DNA from: Curtobacterium sp. MCLR17_036
GTDB taxonomy: Bacteria > Actinomycetota > Actinomycetes > Actinomycetales > Microbacteriaceae
Length of the DNA stretch: 64,000 bases
Reading direction: 5' to 3'
NCBI RefSeq assembly: GCF_003234445.2
Contig: NZ_CP126269.1
Coordinates: 2,232,001-2,296,000, forward strand
Position numbers and translations under genes: made by a program. A model generated the notes under the pieces. The model ran no database searches. It saw nothing but the letters and a program-made list of their open reading frames with translations, and was not told where the DNA came from. Below, one piece after another: positions 26,276 to 35,740 of the stretch. Within the stretch, counting starts at the first letter, position 1, and each line of letters opens with the position of its first letter.

Positions 26276-26333
26276 GTGGGGCTCCTTCCGGTGTACCTGG
26301 ACGATCCCTGTACTGCGGAGACGGTACCCGGGA

Positions 26334-27203
<870 letters not shown>

Positions 27204-27243
27204 GTTCCCAGCTTAGAGCGCACCGCTCGCACAGGGCGTCCGC

Positions 27244-27249
27244 TACGCT
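27244..27249 (+). promoter_or_regulatory. Probable -10 box of the terC leader
   Basis: TACGCT lies about eight bases before the first conserved bases of the riboswitch, the spacing expected for a transcript starting near 27255. No convincing -35 box is seen. Confidence 0.4.
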
Positions 27250-27256
27250 CGGTGGT

Positions 27257-27390
27257 GCGAAGGGGAGTATTCCCTCTCGGCGACCCCGTCAGTACGGCCC
27301 GGAACGACCCGGACCCGGGGCGTCGGTCGCGGCACGTGGCCTCCGGCAGCAGTCAGAGCACACGGTCCGCGGCGGAAGAGACCTTCAGGC
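27257..27390 (+). ncRNA. yybP-ykoY (Mn2+) riboswitch upstream of the TerC gene
   Basis: The leader holds both invariant blocks of the yybP-ykoY family: GAAGGGGAGTAT at 27259-27270 and GGAAGAGACC at 27374-27383. A variable paired region lies between them. The family senses Mn2+ and is known upstream of TerC-type (Alx) and MntP genes, which fits the gene that follows. The proposed switch helix is listed separately. Confidence 0.85.
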
Positions 27391-27430
27391 TTCAGCGCAC
27401 CCGTTTTCCGGGGCGCTCCTACCTGAAGGA
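27382..27430 (+). promoter_or_regulatory. Predicted Shine-Dalgarno-sequestering helix of the riboswitch
   Basis: CCTTCAGG at 27382-27389, overlapping the end of the conserved aptamer block, is exactly complementary to CCTGAAGG at 27422-27429, which contains the terC ribosome site (AAGGA, six bases before the GTG). Pairing would hide the site. Mn2+-bound aptamer, by holding GACCTT in its closing helix, would free it. This is inference from complementarity. Confidence 0.6.
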
Positions 27431-27435
27431 AATCC

Positions 27436-28464
27436 GTGGACGTCCCACTCGCAGTCTGGCTCATCACGATCGCCGGTATCCTCGGCCTGCTCGTGTTCGA
27501 CTTCTTCTCGCACGTGCGCACACCGCACGTGCCGCACATCCGTGAATCGGCCTTCTGGTCGGTCGTCTACATCGCCCTCGCGATCGCCTTCGGTGTCGGC
27601 GTCTGGGTCTTCGGCGGCGGGCAGGCCGGTGGCGAGTACTTCGCCGGGTGGCTCACCGAGAAGGCCCTGTCCGTCGACAACCTGTTCGTCTTCCTCATCA
27701 TCATGACGTCGTTCGCGGTGCCGAAGGAGTTCCAGCAGAAGGTCCTGCTCGTCGGCGTCGCGATCGCCCTCGCCGCCCGCGGTGTGTTCATCGCCCTCGG
27801 CGTCACGATCATCGACAACTTCTCGTGGGTCTTCTACCTGTTCGGCGCCCTGCTGTTCTGGCTCGCCTGGTCGCAGGCCCGCAGCGGCAACGACCACAGC
27901 GGTGACGAGGCCGACTCCCGCCTGATCCGCCTGCTCAAGCGCATCATCCCCACGTCGGACCACTACGACGGTGACCGCCTGACGACCAAGGTCGACGGCA
28001 AGCGTCTGTTCACCCCGATGCTCCTCGTCATGGTCGCCATCGGTCTGACCGACGTGCTCTTCGCGCTCGACTCGATCCCCGCGATCTTCGGGCTCACGCA
28101 GGACGCCTTCATCGTGTTCACCGCGAACGCGTTCTCGCTGCTCGGCCTGCGCCAGCTGTACTTCCTCATCGCGGGGCTGCTCGAACGCCTCATCTACCTC
28201 GGTCAGGGGCTGGCGGTCATCCTCGGCTTCATCGGTGTGAAGCTCGTGTTCCACGCGATGCACGTCAACGAGCTGCCCTTCATCAACGGCGGCGAGCACA
28301 TCGAGTGGGCCCCCGAGATCCCGATCTGGTTCTCGCTCGGCTTCATCATGCTCACCATCGCCGTCGCGACCGTCGCCTCGCTCGTCGTGTCGAACAAGCG
28401 TCGGAAGCGCGGCCTGACCCCGTCGGGCGAGCCCGTGGAGGCCGTCGAGGCGGACGCGAAGTAG
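27436..28464 (+). CDS. TerC/Alx family integral membrane protein
   Basis: A 342-residue membrane protein of the TerC family with about eight to nine spans. Conserved acidic motifs are visible: TEKALSVDNLFVF in the third span region and GLTDVLFALDSIPAIFGLT later. Members handle Mn2+ export or metal load of exported proteins, and the riboswitch upstream supports Mn2+ control. The start is GTG with AAGGA six bases upstream. The charged C-terminal tail (about 318-342) is cytosolic. Confidence 0.92.
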   Translation: MDVPLAVWLITIAGILGLLVFDFFSHVRTPHVPHIRESAFWSVVYIALAIAFGVGVWVFGGGQAGGEYFAGWLTEKALSVDNLFVFLIIMTSFAVPKEFQQKVLLVGVAIALAARGVFIALGVTIIDNFSWVFYLFGALLFWLAWSQARSGNDHSGDEADSRLIRLLKRIIPTSDHYDGDRLTTKVDGKRLFTPMLLVMVAIGLTDVLFALDSIPAIFGLTQDAFIVFTANAFSLLGLRQLYFLIAGLLERLIYLGQGLAVILGFIGVKLVFHAMHVNELPFINGGEHIEWAPEIPIWFSLGFIMLTIAVATVASLVVSNKRRKRGLTPSGEPVEAVEADAK

Positions 28465-28479
28465 TCCCGACCCCCTTCC

Positions 28480-28521
28480 GGACAGGAGGCGCGGTGCCAG
28501 CTGGCACCGCGCCTCCTGTCC
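28480..28521. terminator. 42-bp perfect palindrome after the TerC gene
   Basis: Arms beginning GGACAGGAGGCGCGGTGCC meet at CCAG/CTGG. It lies 15 bases after the terC stop and is the likely terminator. The family variant here has GGACAGGAGG where others have GGACGGGAGG, with the change compensated in the other arm. Confidence 0.75.
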
Positions 28522-28575
28522 GTCGCCGGGGGCGTCGAGGGCCGCGCGCTCGCTGCTGCGAGCGCGACAGTCGTC

Positions 28576-28760
28576 CGCGTGGTCGTCCGGACACCTCCGC
28601 GAAAGCGACTGTCTGCCGCGAACTGTTGGCGGAGATCTGACGCTGTCGCGGAGTTGCCCGCGTGATCGTTCGAATGCCTTCGCGTGGCCGTTCGGACATC
28701 CCCGCGAAAGCGACTGTCTGCCGCGAACTGTTCGCGCGAACCTGTCGCTTTCGCGGAGTG
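28576..28760. repeat. Pair of ~79-bp direct repeats, 105 bp apart
   Basis: CGCGTGGTCGTCCGGACA onward (28576) and CGCGTGGCCGTTCGGACA onward (28681) share a central identical block GCGAAAGCGACTGTCTGCCG and both end in CGCGGAGT. Inside each copy, GCGAAAGCGA near one end and TCGC at the other suggest a folded RNA. They fill the gap between terC and smc; no gene is seen. Confidence 0.75.
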
Positions 28761-28770
28761 CGCCGGCTGG

Positions 28771-31700
28771 CTACGCGACCGCGACCGCGTCGGCCGGCTC
28801 GGGCTCGGGCTTCTGCACGCGCTGACCGACGACGGCCGAGACGCCGTCCTGCCGCATCGACACCCCGTACAGGGCGTCGGCGATCTCCATCGTGCGCTTC
28901 TGGTGGGTGATGACGATGAGCTGCGAGGTCTCGCGCAACCGCTGGAACACGGTGAGCAGGCGGCCGAGGTTCGCGTCGTCGAGCGCGGCCTCGACCTCGT
29001 CCATGATGTAGAACGGCGACGGCCGCGCGGTGAAGATCGCGACGAGCAGCGCCACCGCGGCGAGGGACCGCTCACCGCCGGACAGCAACGTCAGGCGGTC
29101 GATCTTCTTGCCGGCGGGCTTCACCTGGACGTCGATGCCGGTGCCGAGCAGGTCGGTCGGGTCGGTGAGGGTGATCGAGCCCGAGCCGCCCGGGAACAGG
29201 ATCGGGAAGACGACGTCGAAGGCTTCCTTCGTGTCGTTGAACGCCGACTCGAAGATCGTCTGCATCTTCGTGTCGAGCTCGTCGATGATCGTCATCAGGT
29301 CGGTGCGGGTCTTCTGCAGGTCCTCGAGCTGCTCGGCGAGGAAGGCGTGCCGCTGCTCGAGTGCCTGGAACTCCTCGAGGGCGAGCGGGTTCACCTTGCC
29401 GAGCTGCCCGAGGTCGCGCTCGGCGGCCTTGAGCCGTCGCTCCTGCTCGGCGCGGACGTAGGGGACGGTCTCGACGTCGGCGGGGTCGATCTCGTCCGTG
29501 GTGTCGAACTCCGGCAGTGCGGGTCCGCCGGGCAGGGTGGAGGCCGCCTCGACGAGCGCGACGTCGTCGGCGTCCTCGGTGCCCACGCCGTCTCCGGTGC
29601 CCTCGGTGCCCGCGTCGGCGGGGGCGTCGGGGTCGCTCGGCGCTGCGGCAGCGGCGGCGCGCTCGGCCTCGCGGTGCTTCCGCGCGAGCACCCGCGGGTC
29701 GACGAGCACGTCGACGGGCACCGGCACGTGCGGGCCGTACTCGGCGACGAGCACCGCCTCGGTCAGCCCGAGGTCGCTCTGCGCCCGGTCGAGCACGCCG
29801 GACACGTGCAGCTTCTTCTCGTAGATCTCCATCTCGAGCGAGTGCACGCCGTCGGTGATCGTCTGCAGGCGGTCCCGGAGCTCGCGTTCCTCGTTGCGGA
29901 TCGCCTGGAGCTCGGTGTTGCGCTTCGCCCGCTCGGACTCCTCCGTCGCGAGCCGCACCCGGGCCTCGGCGAGCGACCGGTCGACGGCGCCGAGCACCTC
30001 GGGCAGGTCGGCGAGCACGCCCTCGGCGGTCCGGATCTGCCCCCGCCGGATGACCGCGAGCCGGGCAGCCTCCTCGGCGGCGGCACGCTCGGCCTCGAGC
30101 TGGCGGTCGAGCTGGTCGGCCCGGTTGCGCTCGGCCCGGACGCGCTCGCGGACGGTCTCGACCTGGATGCGGTGCTCGACCTCGGCCGCCCGCGCGGCCT
30201 CGAGGGCGTCCTGCAGCGCCGGCCGCTCCGAGGCGTCCACGACGGGACGCTCCTGCTCCGTGAACGCGCGGTGGGCCGCCTCGGCCTCGGCGAGCGAGGC
30301 GTCCACCGCCTCGACCGCGCCGTCCGTCTCGGCCAGGGCGGCCCGGAGCCGCTCGACCTCGGCCACCGCGTTCTCCGCCTTCGCACGCGTCGACGCGCTC
30401 GTGCGGTCGTACTCCGCCTTCGCCCGGGTGTACGCACGGGATGCCGCGTCGGCCTCGTCCGCCGCGCGGCGCGCGTCCTCGACGGCCACGCGCGCGGCCT
30501 GGAGGCCCGTGGCAGCGTCCTCGGCGTCCGTCGCGATCGCATCGCGCCGGCTCACGGCGTCGTCGCGTTCCGCGGCGAGCTCGATGCGCGAGGTCACCCG
30601 CTCACCGCCGCCCGTCACACGCACCGCACGGACCAGGTCACCCGACCGCGTCACGACCGTCGCCAGCGGCGCGGCGGCGAGCACCTCCTGCAGGTCGACG
30701 CCCTCGGTCTCCGCGACCAGCGTGTCCCGCAGCACGGACGCGAGCGCGGGCGGACCCTGCACCAGGTCGAGCGCACGTCGGACGCCGGCGGGCAGGGTGT
30801 CCGGCAGGCTGCTCGTCCCGACGACGGCGTCGGCGACGACGACGTCGATGCGCCCGATGTCCGACGCCCGTGCGTGCGCGACGGCGTCCGTGGCGACGTC
30901 GCGGTCGTCGGCGAGCACCGCGTCGGCGAGTCCGTCGAGGGCGATCGCGACGGACGCCTCGAAGCCGGGCGTCACCGTCAGGTGGTCGGCGAGCCGGCCG
31001 ACGATCCCGGCCCGACCGGCGTCGATGAGTGCCTGGGAGCCGTCGCGCACGTCGATCGACATGCCGAGCGCCGCCACCCGGGCGTCGAGGGCATCGCGCT
31101 CGCGCTCCAGACCGTGCAGCCGGTCGCGCTGCCCGTCACGGACCGTCTGGGCCTGTTCGAGGGCGGCGCGGGCGGCCTCGAGCGCGGTCGTGAGTGCGTC
31201 CTCGTCGACACCCTCCGAGGGGTCGGTCCCGAGGTCGGCCAGCGCCGACGCCGCCCGCTCGGCACGTTCCCCGGCCTCGGCGAGGGCACGCTCGCGACGC
31301 TCCCGGTCCGCCACGGCCGACCCGCGTCGTGACCGTGCGACGTCGACCGCGTTGGCGAGCCGCTGCGCCTCGAGGTCGTGGCGGGACACCCGTGCGGCCT
31401 GCTCGGCGATGCGCTCGTCGAGGGCGTCCAGGGCGTCGCGGGCCTGCTGCACGGCCCGCGCCGTCGTCGCCGCGCCGCCCTGCACCTCTTCGGCACGGGC
31501 GGCGAGCCGGTCGGCCTCGGCACGGACCCCGGCGACCTGCTCGGGCGTGACGGTCGGACCCTGCTGCGGCGCGTCGGCCTGCTGGGCGAGGAACATCAGC
31601 CGCTGGTTCGCCAGGCTGGACAGCCCGCGCAGGCGTTCCTGCACGCTCTCGAGCCGGTGCACGACGGTGCGGGCGCGGTCGACGTCGTCGCCGACCATGC

Positions 31701-32523
31701 TCTGCTCGACGTGCTGCTGCCGCACCCGCGTCTGGTCGAGCCGCTCGGTGAGCACGATGCGCTCGGACTTCCGGCCGGCCTCGACCTCCTGGTGGTCGTG
31801 CAGCTCGCGGCGCAGGCGGACGACGTCGTCGGCCAGGATGCGGGCCTTCGCGTCGCGCGCCACCGCCGCCACCGACTGCGCCTTGCGCGCGACCTCGGCC
31901 TGTCGCCCGAGGGGCTTCAGCTGTCGCCGGATCTCGCCGGCCAGGTCGGACAGGCGGGTCAGGTTCGTCTGCATCGCGTCGAGCTTGCGGAGGGTCTTCT
32001 CCTTGCGACGGCGGTGCTTGAGGATGCCGGCGGCCTCCTCGATGAAGCCGCGGCGGTCCTCCGGGGTGGCGTGCAGCACCTTGTCGAGCTGCCCCTGCCC
32101 GACGATGACGTGCATCTCGCGGCCGAGGCCGGTGTCGCTCAGCAGTTCCTGGACGTCGAGCAGCCGGCAGTTCTCGCCGTTGATGGCGTACTCGCTGCCG
32201 CCGTTCCGGAAGAGCGTGCGCGAGATCGTCACCTCGGAGTACTCGATCGGCAGCAGCCCGTCGGTGTTGTCGATCGTCAGGAGCACCTGCGCGCGACCGA
32301 GCGGGCCGCGGGTCGAGGTGCCGGCGAAGATGACGTCCTCCATCTTGCCGCCGCGCAGGGTCTTCGCCCCCTGCTCCCCCATCACCCAGGCCAGGGCGTC
32401 GACGACGTTGGACTTGCCGGAACCGTTCGGCCCGACGATGCACGTGACGCCCGGCTCGAAGGCGAACGTCGTCGGCTGCGCGAAGGACTTGAACCCCTTG
32501 ATGGTCAGGCTCTTCAAGTACAT
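28771..32523 (-). CDS. smc: Chromosome segregation protein SMC
   Basis: A 1250-residue SMC ATPase that organises and segregates the chromosome with ScpAB. The N-terminal ATP site is GPNGSGKSN (about 32-40) with QLDKVLHATPEDRR after it. Long Ala/Glu/Arg-rich coiled coils flank a hinge (about 500-680), and the C-terminal signature LLSGGERSLAA with Walker B FYIMDEVEAALDD lies near 1140-1180. An acidic insert rich in Asp/Ala/Gly (about 950-1000) is seen. The ATG has GGAG six bases upstream. Confidence 0.97.
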   Translation of the reverse strand: MYLKSLTIKGFKSFAQPTTFAFEPGVTCIVGPNGSGKSNVVDALAWVMGEQGAKTLRGGKMEDVIFAGTSTRGPLGRAQVLLTIDNTDGLLPIEYSEVTISRTLFRNGGSEYAINGENCRLLDVQELLSDTGLGREMHVIVGQGQLDKVLHATPEDRRGFIEEAAGILKHRRRKEKTLRKLDAMQTNLTRLSDLAGEIRRQLKPLGRQAEVARKAQSVAAVARDAKARILADDVVRLRRELHDHQEVEAGRKSERIVLTERLDQTRVRQQHVEQSMVGDDVDRARTVVHRLESVQERLRGLSSLANQRLMFLAQQADAPQQGPTVTPEQVAGVRAEADRLAARAEEVQGGAATTARAVQQARDALDALDERIAEQAARVSRHDLEAQRLANAVDVARSRRGSAVADRERRERALAEAGERAERAASALADLGTDPSEGVDEDALTTALEAARAALEQAQTVRDGQRDRLHGLERERDALDARVAALGMSIDVRDGSQALIDAGRAGIVGRLADHLTVTPGFEASVAIALDGLADAVLADDRDVATDAVAHARASDIGRIDVVVADAVVGTSSLPDTLPAGVRRALDLVQGPPALASVLRDTLVAETEGVDLQEVLAAAPLATVVTRSGDLVRAVRVTGGGERVTSRIELAAERDDAVSRRDAIATDAEDAATGLQAARVAVEDARRAADEADAASRAYTRAKAEYDRTSASTRAKAENAVAEVERLRAALAETDGAVEAVDASLAEAEAAHRAFTEQERPVVDASERPALQDALEAARAAEVEHRIQVETVRERVRAERNRADQLDRQLEAERAAAEEAARLAVIRRGQIRTAEGVLADLPEVLGAVDRSLAEARVRLATEESERAKRNTELQAIRNEERELRDRLQTITDGVHSLEMEIYEKKLHVSGVLDRAQSDLGLTEAVLVAEYGPHVPVPVDVLVDPRVLARKHREAERAAAAAAPSDPDAPADAGTEGTGDGVGTEDADDVALVEAASTLPGGPALPEFDTTDEIDPADVETVPYVRAEQERRLKAAERDLGQLGKVNPLALEEFQALEQRHAFLAEQLEDLQKTRTDLMTIIDELDTKMQTIFESAFNDTKEAFDVVFPILFPGGSGSITLTDPTDLLGTGIDVQVKPAGKKIDRLTLLSGGERSLAAVALLVAIFTARPSPFYIMDEVEAALDDANLGRLLTVFQRLRETSQLIVITHQKRTMEIADALYGVSMRQDGVSAVVGQRVQKPEPEPADAVAVA

Positions 32524-32555
32524 GCGGTCTCCGGATGCTCTGGTTGGGCGTCAGG

Positions 32556-33527
32556 CTAACGCGTGCGCCGACGCGAGCGCGGTTGGCACACGGGGCAGAT
32601 GTGGCTCGACCGGTTCATGAAGGCCTCGCGCACGATCGTCGTCCCGCACCGCGGGCAGGGCTTGCCCTGCTGCCCGTAGACGTTCAGCCGCTGCGAGAAG
32701 TACCCGGACTGCCCGTTCACGTTGACGTACTGCGCGTCGAAGCTCGTGCCGCCGTCCTCGAGCGCGCGTCGGAGCACGAGCCGCACCTCGTCGAGCAGCA
32801 GGCGCAGGTCGCCGCGGGTCAGGCGGTCGGCGGGTCGGTCGTAGTGCAGCTTCGCGGCCCAGAGGGACTCGTCCGCGTAGATGTTGCCGATGCCGCTGAC
32901 GACGCCCTGGTCGAGCAGCACGCGCTTGATCCCGCTCGAACGCTTGCGGGCCATCGCGGTGAACCGGTCGTCGTCGAAGGCGGGGTCGAGCGGGTCCCGC
33001 GCGATGTGCGAGACCTGGCCGGGCACCCACCGGCGCCACGGGGCGTCCGGCTCGGCGTCGTCGACGTGCCCGGCGGACCCGGCCGGTGCGCCATCGACCG
33101 TCGGGACCATCGTGTCGATCGCCATCGACCCGAACGTCCGCTGGTCGACGAACTCGAGCTCGACCGGCGGCTCCTCGGCACCGTCGCGACCGGTGCCGGA
33201 CGGCTGCACGTCGATGAGGATCCGGCGGTGCCGCGCGGCCTCGCGCCCGCGGCCGAGCAGGATCTGCCCGCTCATGCCGAGGTGGGCGACGAGCGCCTCG
33301 GGGCGGTCCCCCTCGTGCTCGGGCAGCAGCGGCATCCAGAGGAACTTGCCCCGGCGGACGGCGGCGGCGATGGTGCGGCCGGTCAGCCGGTCGGCGAAGT
33401 CCTCGGCCGGGCCGTCGTGGCGGGTGAGCGCGCGGTCGTCGACGACGTCCACGTGCAGCACGCGCGCGCCGCTGACGGCGGGTTCGAGGCCGGCGCGGAC
33501 GACCTCGACCTCGGGGAGTTCGGGCAC
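32556..33527 (-). CDS. mutM: Formamidopyrimidine-DNA glycosylase
   Basis: A 323-residue Fpg/MutM that removes oxidised purines. The N-terminal PELPEVE provides the Pro/Glu catalytic residues once Met is removed, and Lys in RRGKFLW matches the conserved beta-lobe lysine. A zinc finger closes the protein (CPRCG and CPVC, about 286-310). It is somewhat longer than usual because of an inserted loop (about 105-165). The GTG start lies four bases after the rnc stop. Confidence 0.95.
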   Translation of the reverse strand: MPELPEVEVVRAGLEPAVSGARVLHVDVVDDRALTRHDGPAEDFADRLTGRTIAAAVRRGKFLWMPLLPEHEGDRPEALVAHLGMSGQILLGRGREAARHRRILIDVQPSGTGRDGAEEPPVELEFVDQRTFGSMAIDTMVPTVDGAPAGSAGHVDDAEPDAPWRRWVPGQVSHIARDPLDPAFDDDRFTAMARKRSSGIKRVLLDQGVVSGIGNIYADESLWAAKLHYDRPADRLTRGDLRLLLDEVRLVLRRALEDGGTSFDAQYVNVNGQSGYFSQRLNVYGQQGKPCPRCGTTIVREAFMNRSSHICPVCQPRSRRRTR

Positions 33528-33531
33528 GCGG

Positions 33532-34257
33532 TCAGGCCGCTCGGCCGGAGAGCCGGGTCCACGCGTCGAGCGCGGCGGCCATCTCGGCGGCCTTCTTGCT
33601 CGAACCGGTGCCGGCGGCGACGTCCTCGCCCTGCAGGACGACGGTGGCGCTGAAGGTCTTGTCGTGGTCCGGGCCGGTCTCGGTGACGCGGTACGCCGGG
33701 TTGCCGAGCGACAGGCTCGACGCGAGCTCCTGCAGGCTCGTCTTCGGGTCCATCGCGGCGCCGAAGCGGTCGGGGTCGATCATGAGCGGTTCGACCAGCC
33801 GCAGCACGAGCTCGGTCGCCGGGTCCGCGCCGGAGGACAGGTAGGTGGCGCCGATGACGGCCTCGACCGTGTCCGCCAGGATCGACGACTTGTCGCGGCC
33901 ACCGGTCTGCTCCTCGCCCTTGCCGAGCCGGAGGTAGGCACCGAGGCCGATCATCCGGGCGATCTCGGCGAGGGCGACAGTGGACACCAGGCTCGCCCGG
34001 CGCTTCGCCAGGTCGCCTTCGTCCAGGTCGGGGAAGGACCGGTAGAGCTTCACGGTCACGGCCTGGCCGAGGATGGAGTCGCCGAGGAACTCGAGGCGCT
34101 CGTTGTGCTTGATCCCGCCGTGCTCGTACGCGTAGGAGCGGTGTGTCAGGGCGAGCTGGAGCAGCTCGAGGTCGATGTCGACCCCGAGGATGCCCTGCAG
34201 ACGGACGACGTCCGGCCCCACGGGGCGGGACCCCGCGGTGCCGGACGTCGTCGTCAT
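33532..34257 (-). CDS. rnc: Ribonuclease III
   Basis: A 241-residue double-strand-specific endoribonuclease that processes rRNA and mRNA. The signature NERLEFLGDSILG carries the metal ligands, with DTVEAVIGATYL further on. A C-terminal double-stranded-RNA-binding domain (about 165-238) ends KKAAEMAAALDAW. It lies between rpmF and mutM in the standard actinobacterial order. Confidence 0.96.
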   Translation of the reverse strand: MTTTSGTAGSRPVGPDVVRLQGILGVDIDLELLQLALTHRSYAYEHGGIKHNERLEFLGDSILGQAVTVKLYRSFPDLDEGDLAKRRASLVSTVALAEIARMIGLGAYLRLGKGEEQTGGRDKSSILADTVEAVIGATYLSSGADPATELVLRLVEPLMIDPDRFGAAMDPKTSLQELASSLSLGNPAYRVTETGPDHDKTFSATVVLQGEDVAAGTGSSKKAAEMAAALDAWTRLSGRAA

Positions 34258-34270
34258 GCGTTCGGTCCGA

Positions 34271-34474
34271 TCAGACGTCGGCGACCTTGCGGCCCTTGTA
34301 CTCCATGTACAGGGGGGTGCCGGCCGAGTCCTCGACGACCTTCGCGCGGTGCGGGAGGCTGTACGTGACCTGGCCGTTCTCGACGGTCTTCACGAGCTGG
34401 ATCGGCGTGGCCTTCCACTGCGAACGACGGGCGTGCGTGTTCGCACGGGACTGCTTGCGCTTGGGAACGGCCAT
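34271..34474 (-). CDS. rpmF: 50S ribosomal protein L32
   Basis: A 67-residue L32 beginning [20 protein letters not shown], the family hallmark. The zinc-binding Cys pairs of some L32 proteins are absent, so this is the Cys-free type. It lies between the DUF177 gene and rnc, as in most bacteria. Confidence 0.95.
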   Translation of the reverse strand: MAVPKRKQSRANTHARRSQWKATPIQLVKTVENGQVTYSLPHRAKVVEDSAGTPLYMEYKGRKVADV

Positions 34475-34529
34475 GGTTGATCTCTTTCGGTTGGTCGGTG
34501 GTCGGTACGGGGGCTGGCGGTCGCGGGGC

Positions 34530-35105
34530 CTACTCGGCCTCGGCCCGCTCCTGACCCTCGGTGGTCGTGTCAGCGTTGGGGGTGTCGTTGTCCAGCTGGA
34601 CCGCGCTCAGCGCTGCCCAGCGGGGATCCAGTGCCGGTCGGGCGGGCTGTTCACCGAGGTCTGCCAGGCGTTCACCCGTCTCCGGGTCGAGTCCTGGGCA
34701 GTCCGGACGACAGACCGGCTGGAACGGCAGCGCCAGCACCACCGCATCTCGAACGACCTGTTCGGTGTCCACGTGGTCATCGCGAACGAAGAAGTCGAAA
34801 TCCTCCGAGACATCGTACGCGAACAGCTCGGCGAAATCGACCTCGACCGGCTCGCTGATGTCGATGAGGCAGCGCGAGCACTCCCCCGTGGCGTCCGCCG
34901 AGGCGTGGCCGGAGACCAGGACGCCCTCGTGCAGGCCCTCGAGACGGAGGTCGATGCGCAGCTCGGCACCCTCGCGGACGGCGATCACGCCGGCGCCCAT
35001 CGCGTCCGGCACCGTGACGTCGAGCGTGTGCTCGCGCATCTCGCCCGGACGGTGCGCGAGGTCGCGCACCCGGAGGGCGTAGGGGCTGTTCACGTGGGAA
35101 GACAC
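34530..35105 (-). CDS. DUF177 (YceD) family protein
   Basis: A 191-residue member of DUF177/YceD, linked in bacteria to 23S rRNA accumulation and almost always found before rpmF. Cysteines in GECSRCLID and [10 protein letters not shown] probably bind zinc. The GTG at 35105 has AGGAT about nine bases upstream; a second in-frame GTG four codons later is possible. The acidic C-terminus is variable. Confidence 0.9.
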   Translation of the reverse strand: MSSHVNSPYALRVRDLAHRPGEMREHTLDVTVPDAMGAGVIAVREGAELRIDLRLEGLHEGVLVSGHASADATGECSRCLIDISEPVEVDFAELFAYDVSEDFDFFVRDDHVDTEQVVRDAVVLALPFQPVCRPDCPGLDPETGERLADLGEQPARPALDPRWAALSAVQLDNDTPNADTTTEGQERAEAE

Positions 35106-35212
35106 GATCGACGATCCTAGCGCGATCGGGACCGGGAGTCGAGGCAGCGCGGGGCGTGTCCGGGACCGGTCGTGCGCCCGCGTCCGGTTCCGGGGTCCGT
35201 GCAGCGTGCCGG

Positions 35213-35698
35213 TCAGCGGGCGGCGAGTGCCGCAGCGACGACCCGGGGCACGTACGGCGTGACGTCGCCACCGAGTGACGACACCTGCCGGATGAGGGAG
35301 CTCGACACGTGGGCGCGCGAGGCCTCCGGCAGCAGGAAGACCGTCTCGACGTCGGCGAGGTGGCGGTTCATGATCGCCATCGGGGTCTCGTACGCGACGT
35401 CCTCGCCGGAGCGCACGCCCTTGACCAGCACCGTCGCTCCGACCTGCCGGCAGTAGTCGACGAGGAGCCCGGCGGTCCACTCGCCCACCGTCACCGTCTC
35501 GGGAGCGCCGACCTCGACGAGCGACTCGCGGATGAGCCGCACGCGGTCGGCGGCCTCGAACATCGCCGGCTTCTTTTCGGGGTTGTGCACCACGAGGACG
35601 TGCACCTCGTCGAACAGCCCGGCCGCACGGCCGATCACGTCGAGGTGCCCGAGGGTGACGGGGTCGAAGGAACCGGGGACCACCGCGATCTGCGCCAT
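35213..35698 (-). CDS. coaD: Pantetheine-phosphate adenylyltransferase
   Basis: A 161-residue nucleotidyltransferase that makes dephospho-CoA, the fourth step of CoA synthesis. The motifs [14 protein letters not shown] and [14 protein letters not shown] are present, with SSSLIRQ near the end. It sits between the DUF177 gene and recG on the same strand. Confidence 0.96.
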   Translation of the reverse strand: MAQIAVVPGSFDPVTLGHLDVIGRAAGLFDEVHVLVVHNPEKKPAMFEAADRVRLIRESLVEVGAPETVTVGEWTAGLLVDYCRQVGATVLVKGVRSGEDVAYETPMAIMNRHLADVETVFLLPEASRAHVSSSLIRQVSSLGGDVTPYVPRVVAAALAAR

Positions 35699-35740
35699 GC
35701 GAGCGACGATACCGGTCCGCGGCGTGCCGACGGGTCCCGG

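Noticed and set aside
29855..32620. Long plus-strand ORF antisense to smc
   Set aside because: Ser/Arg/Ala low-complexity shadow; SMC on the other strand has complete motifs.
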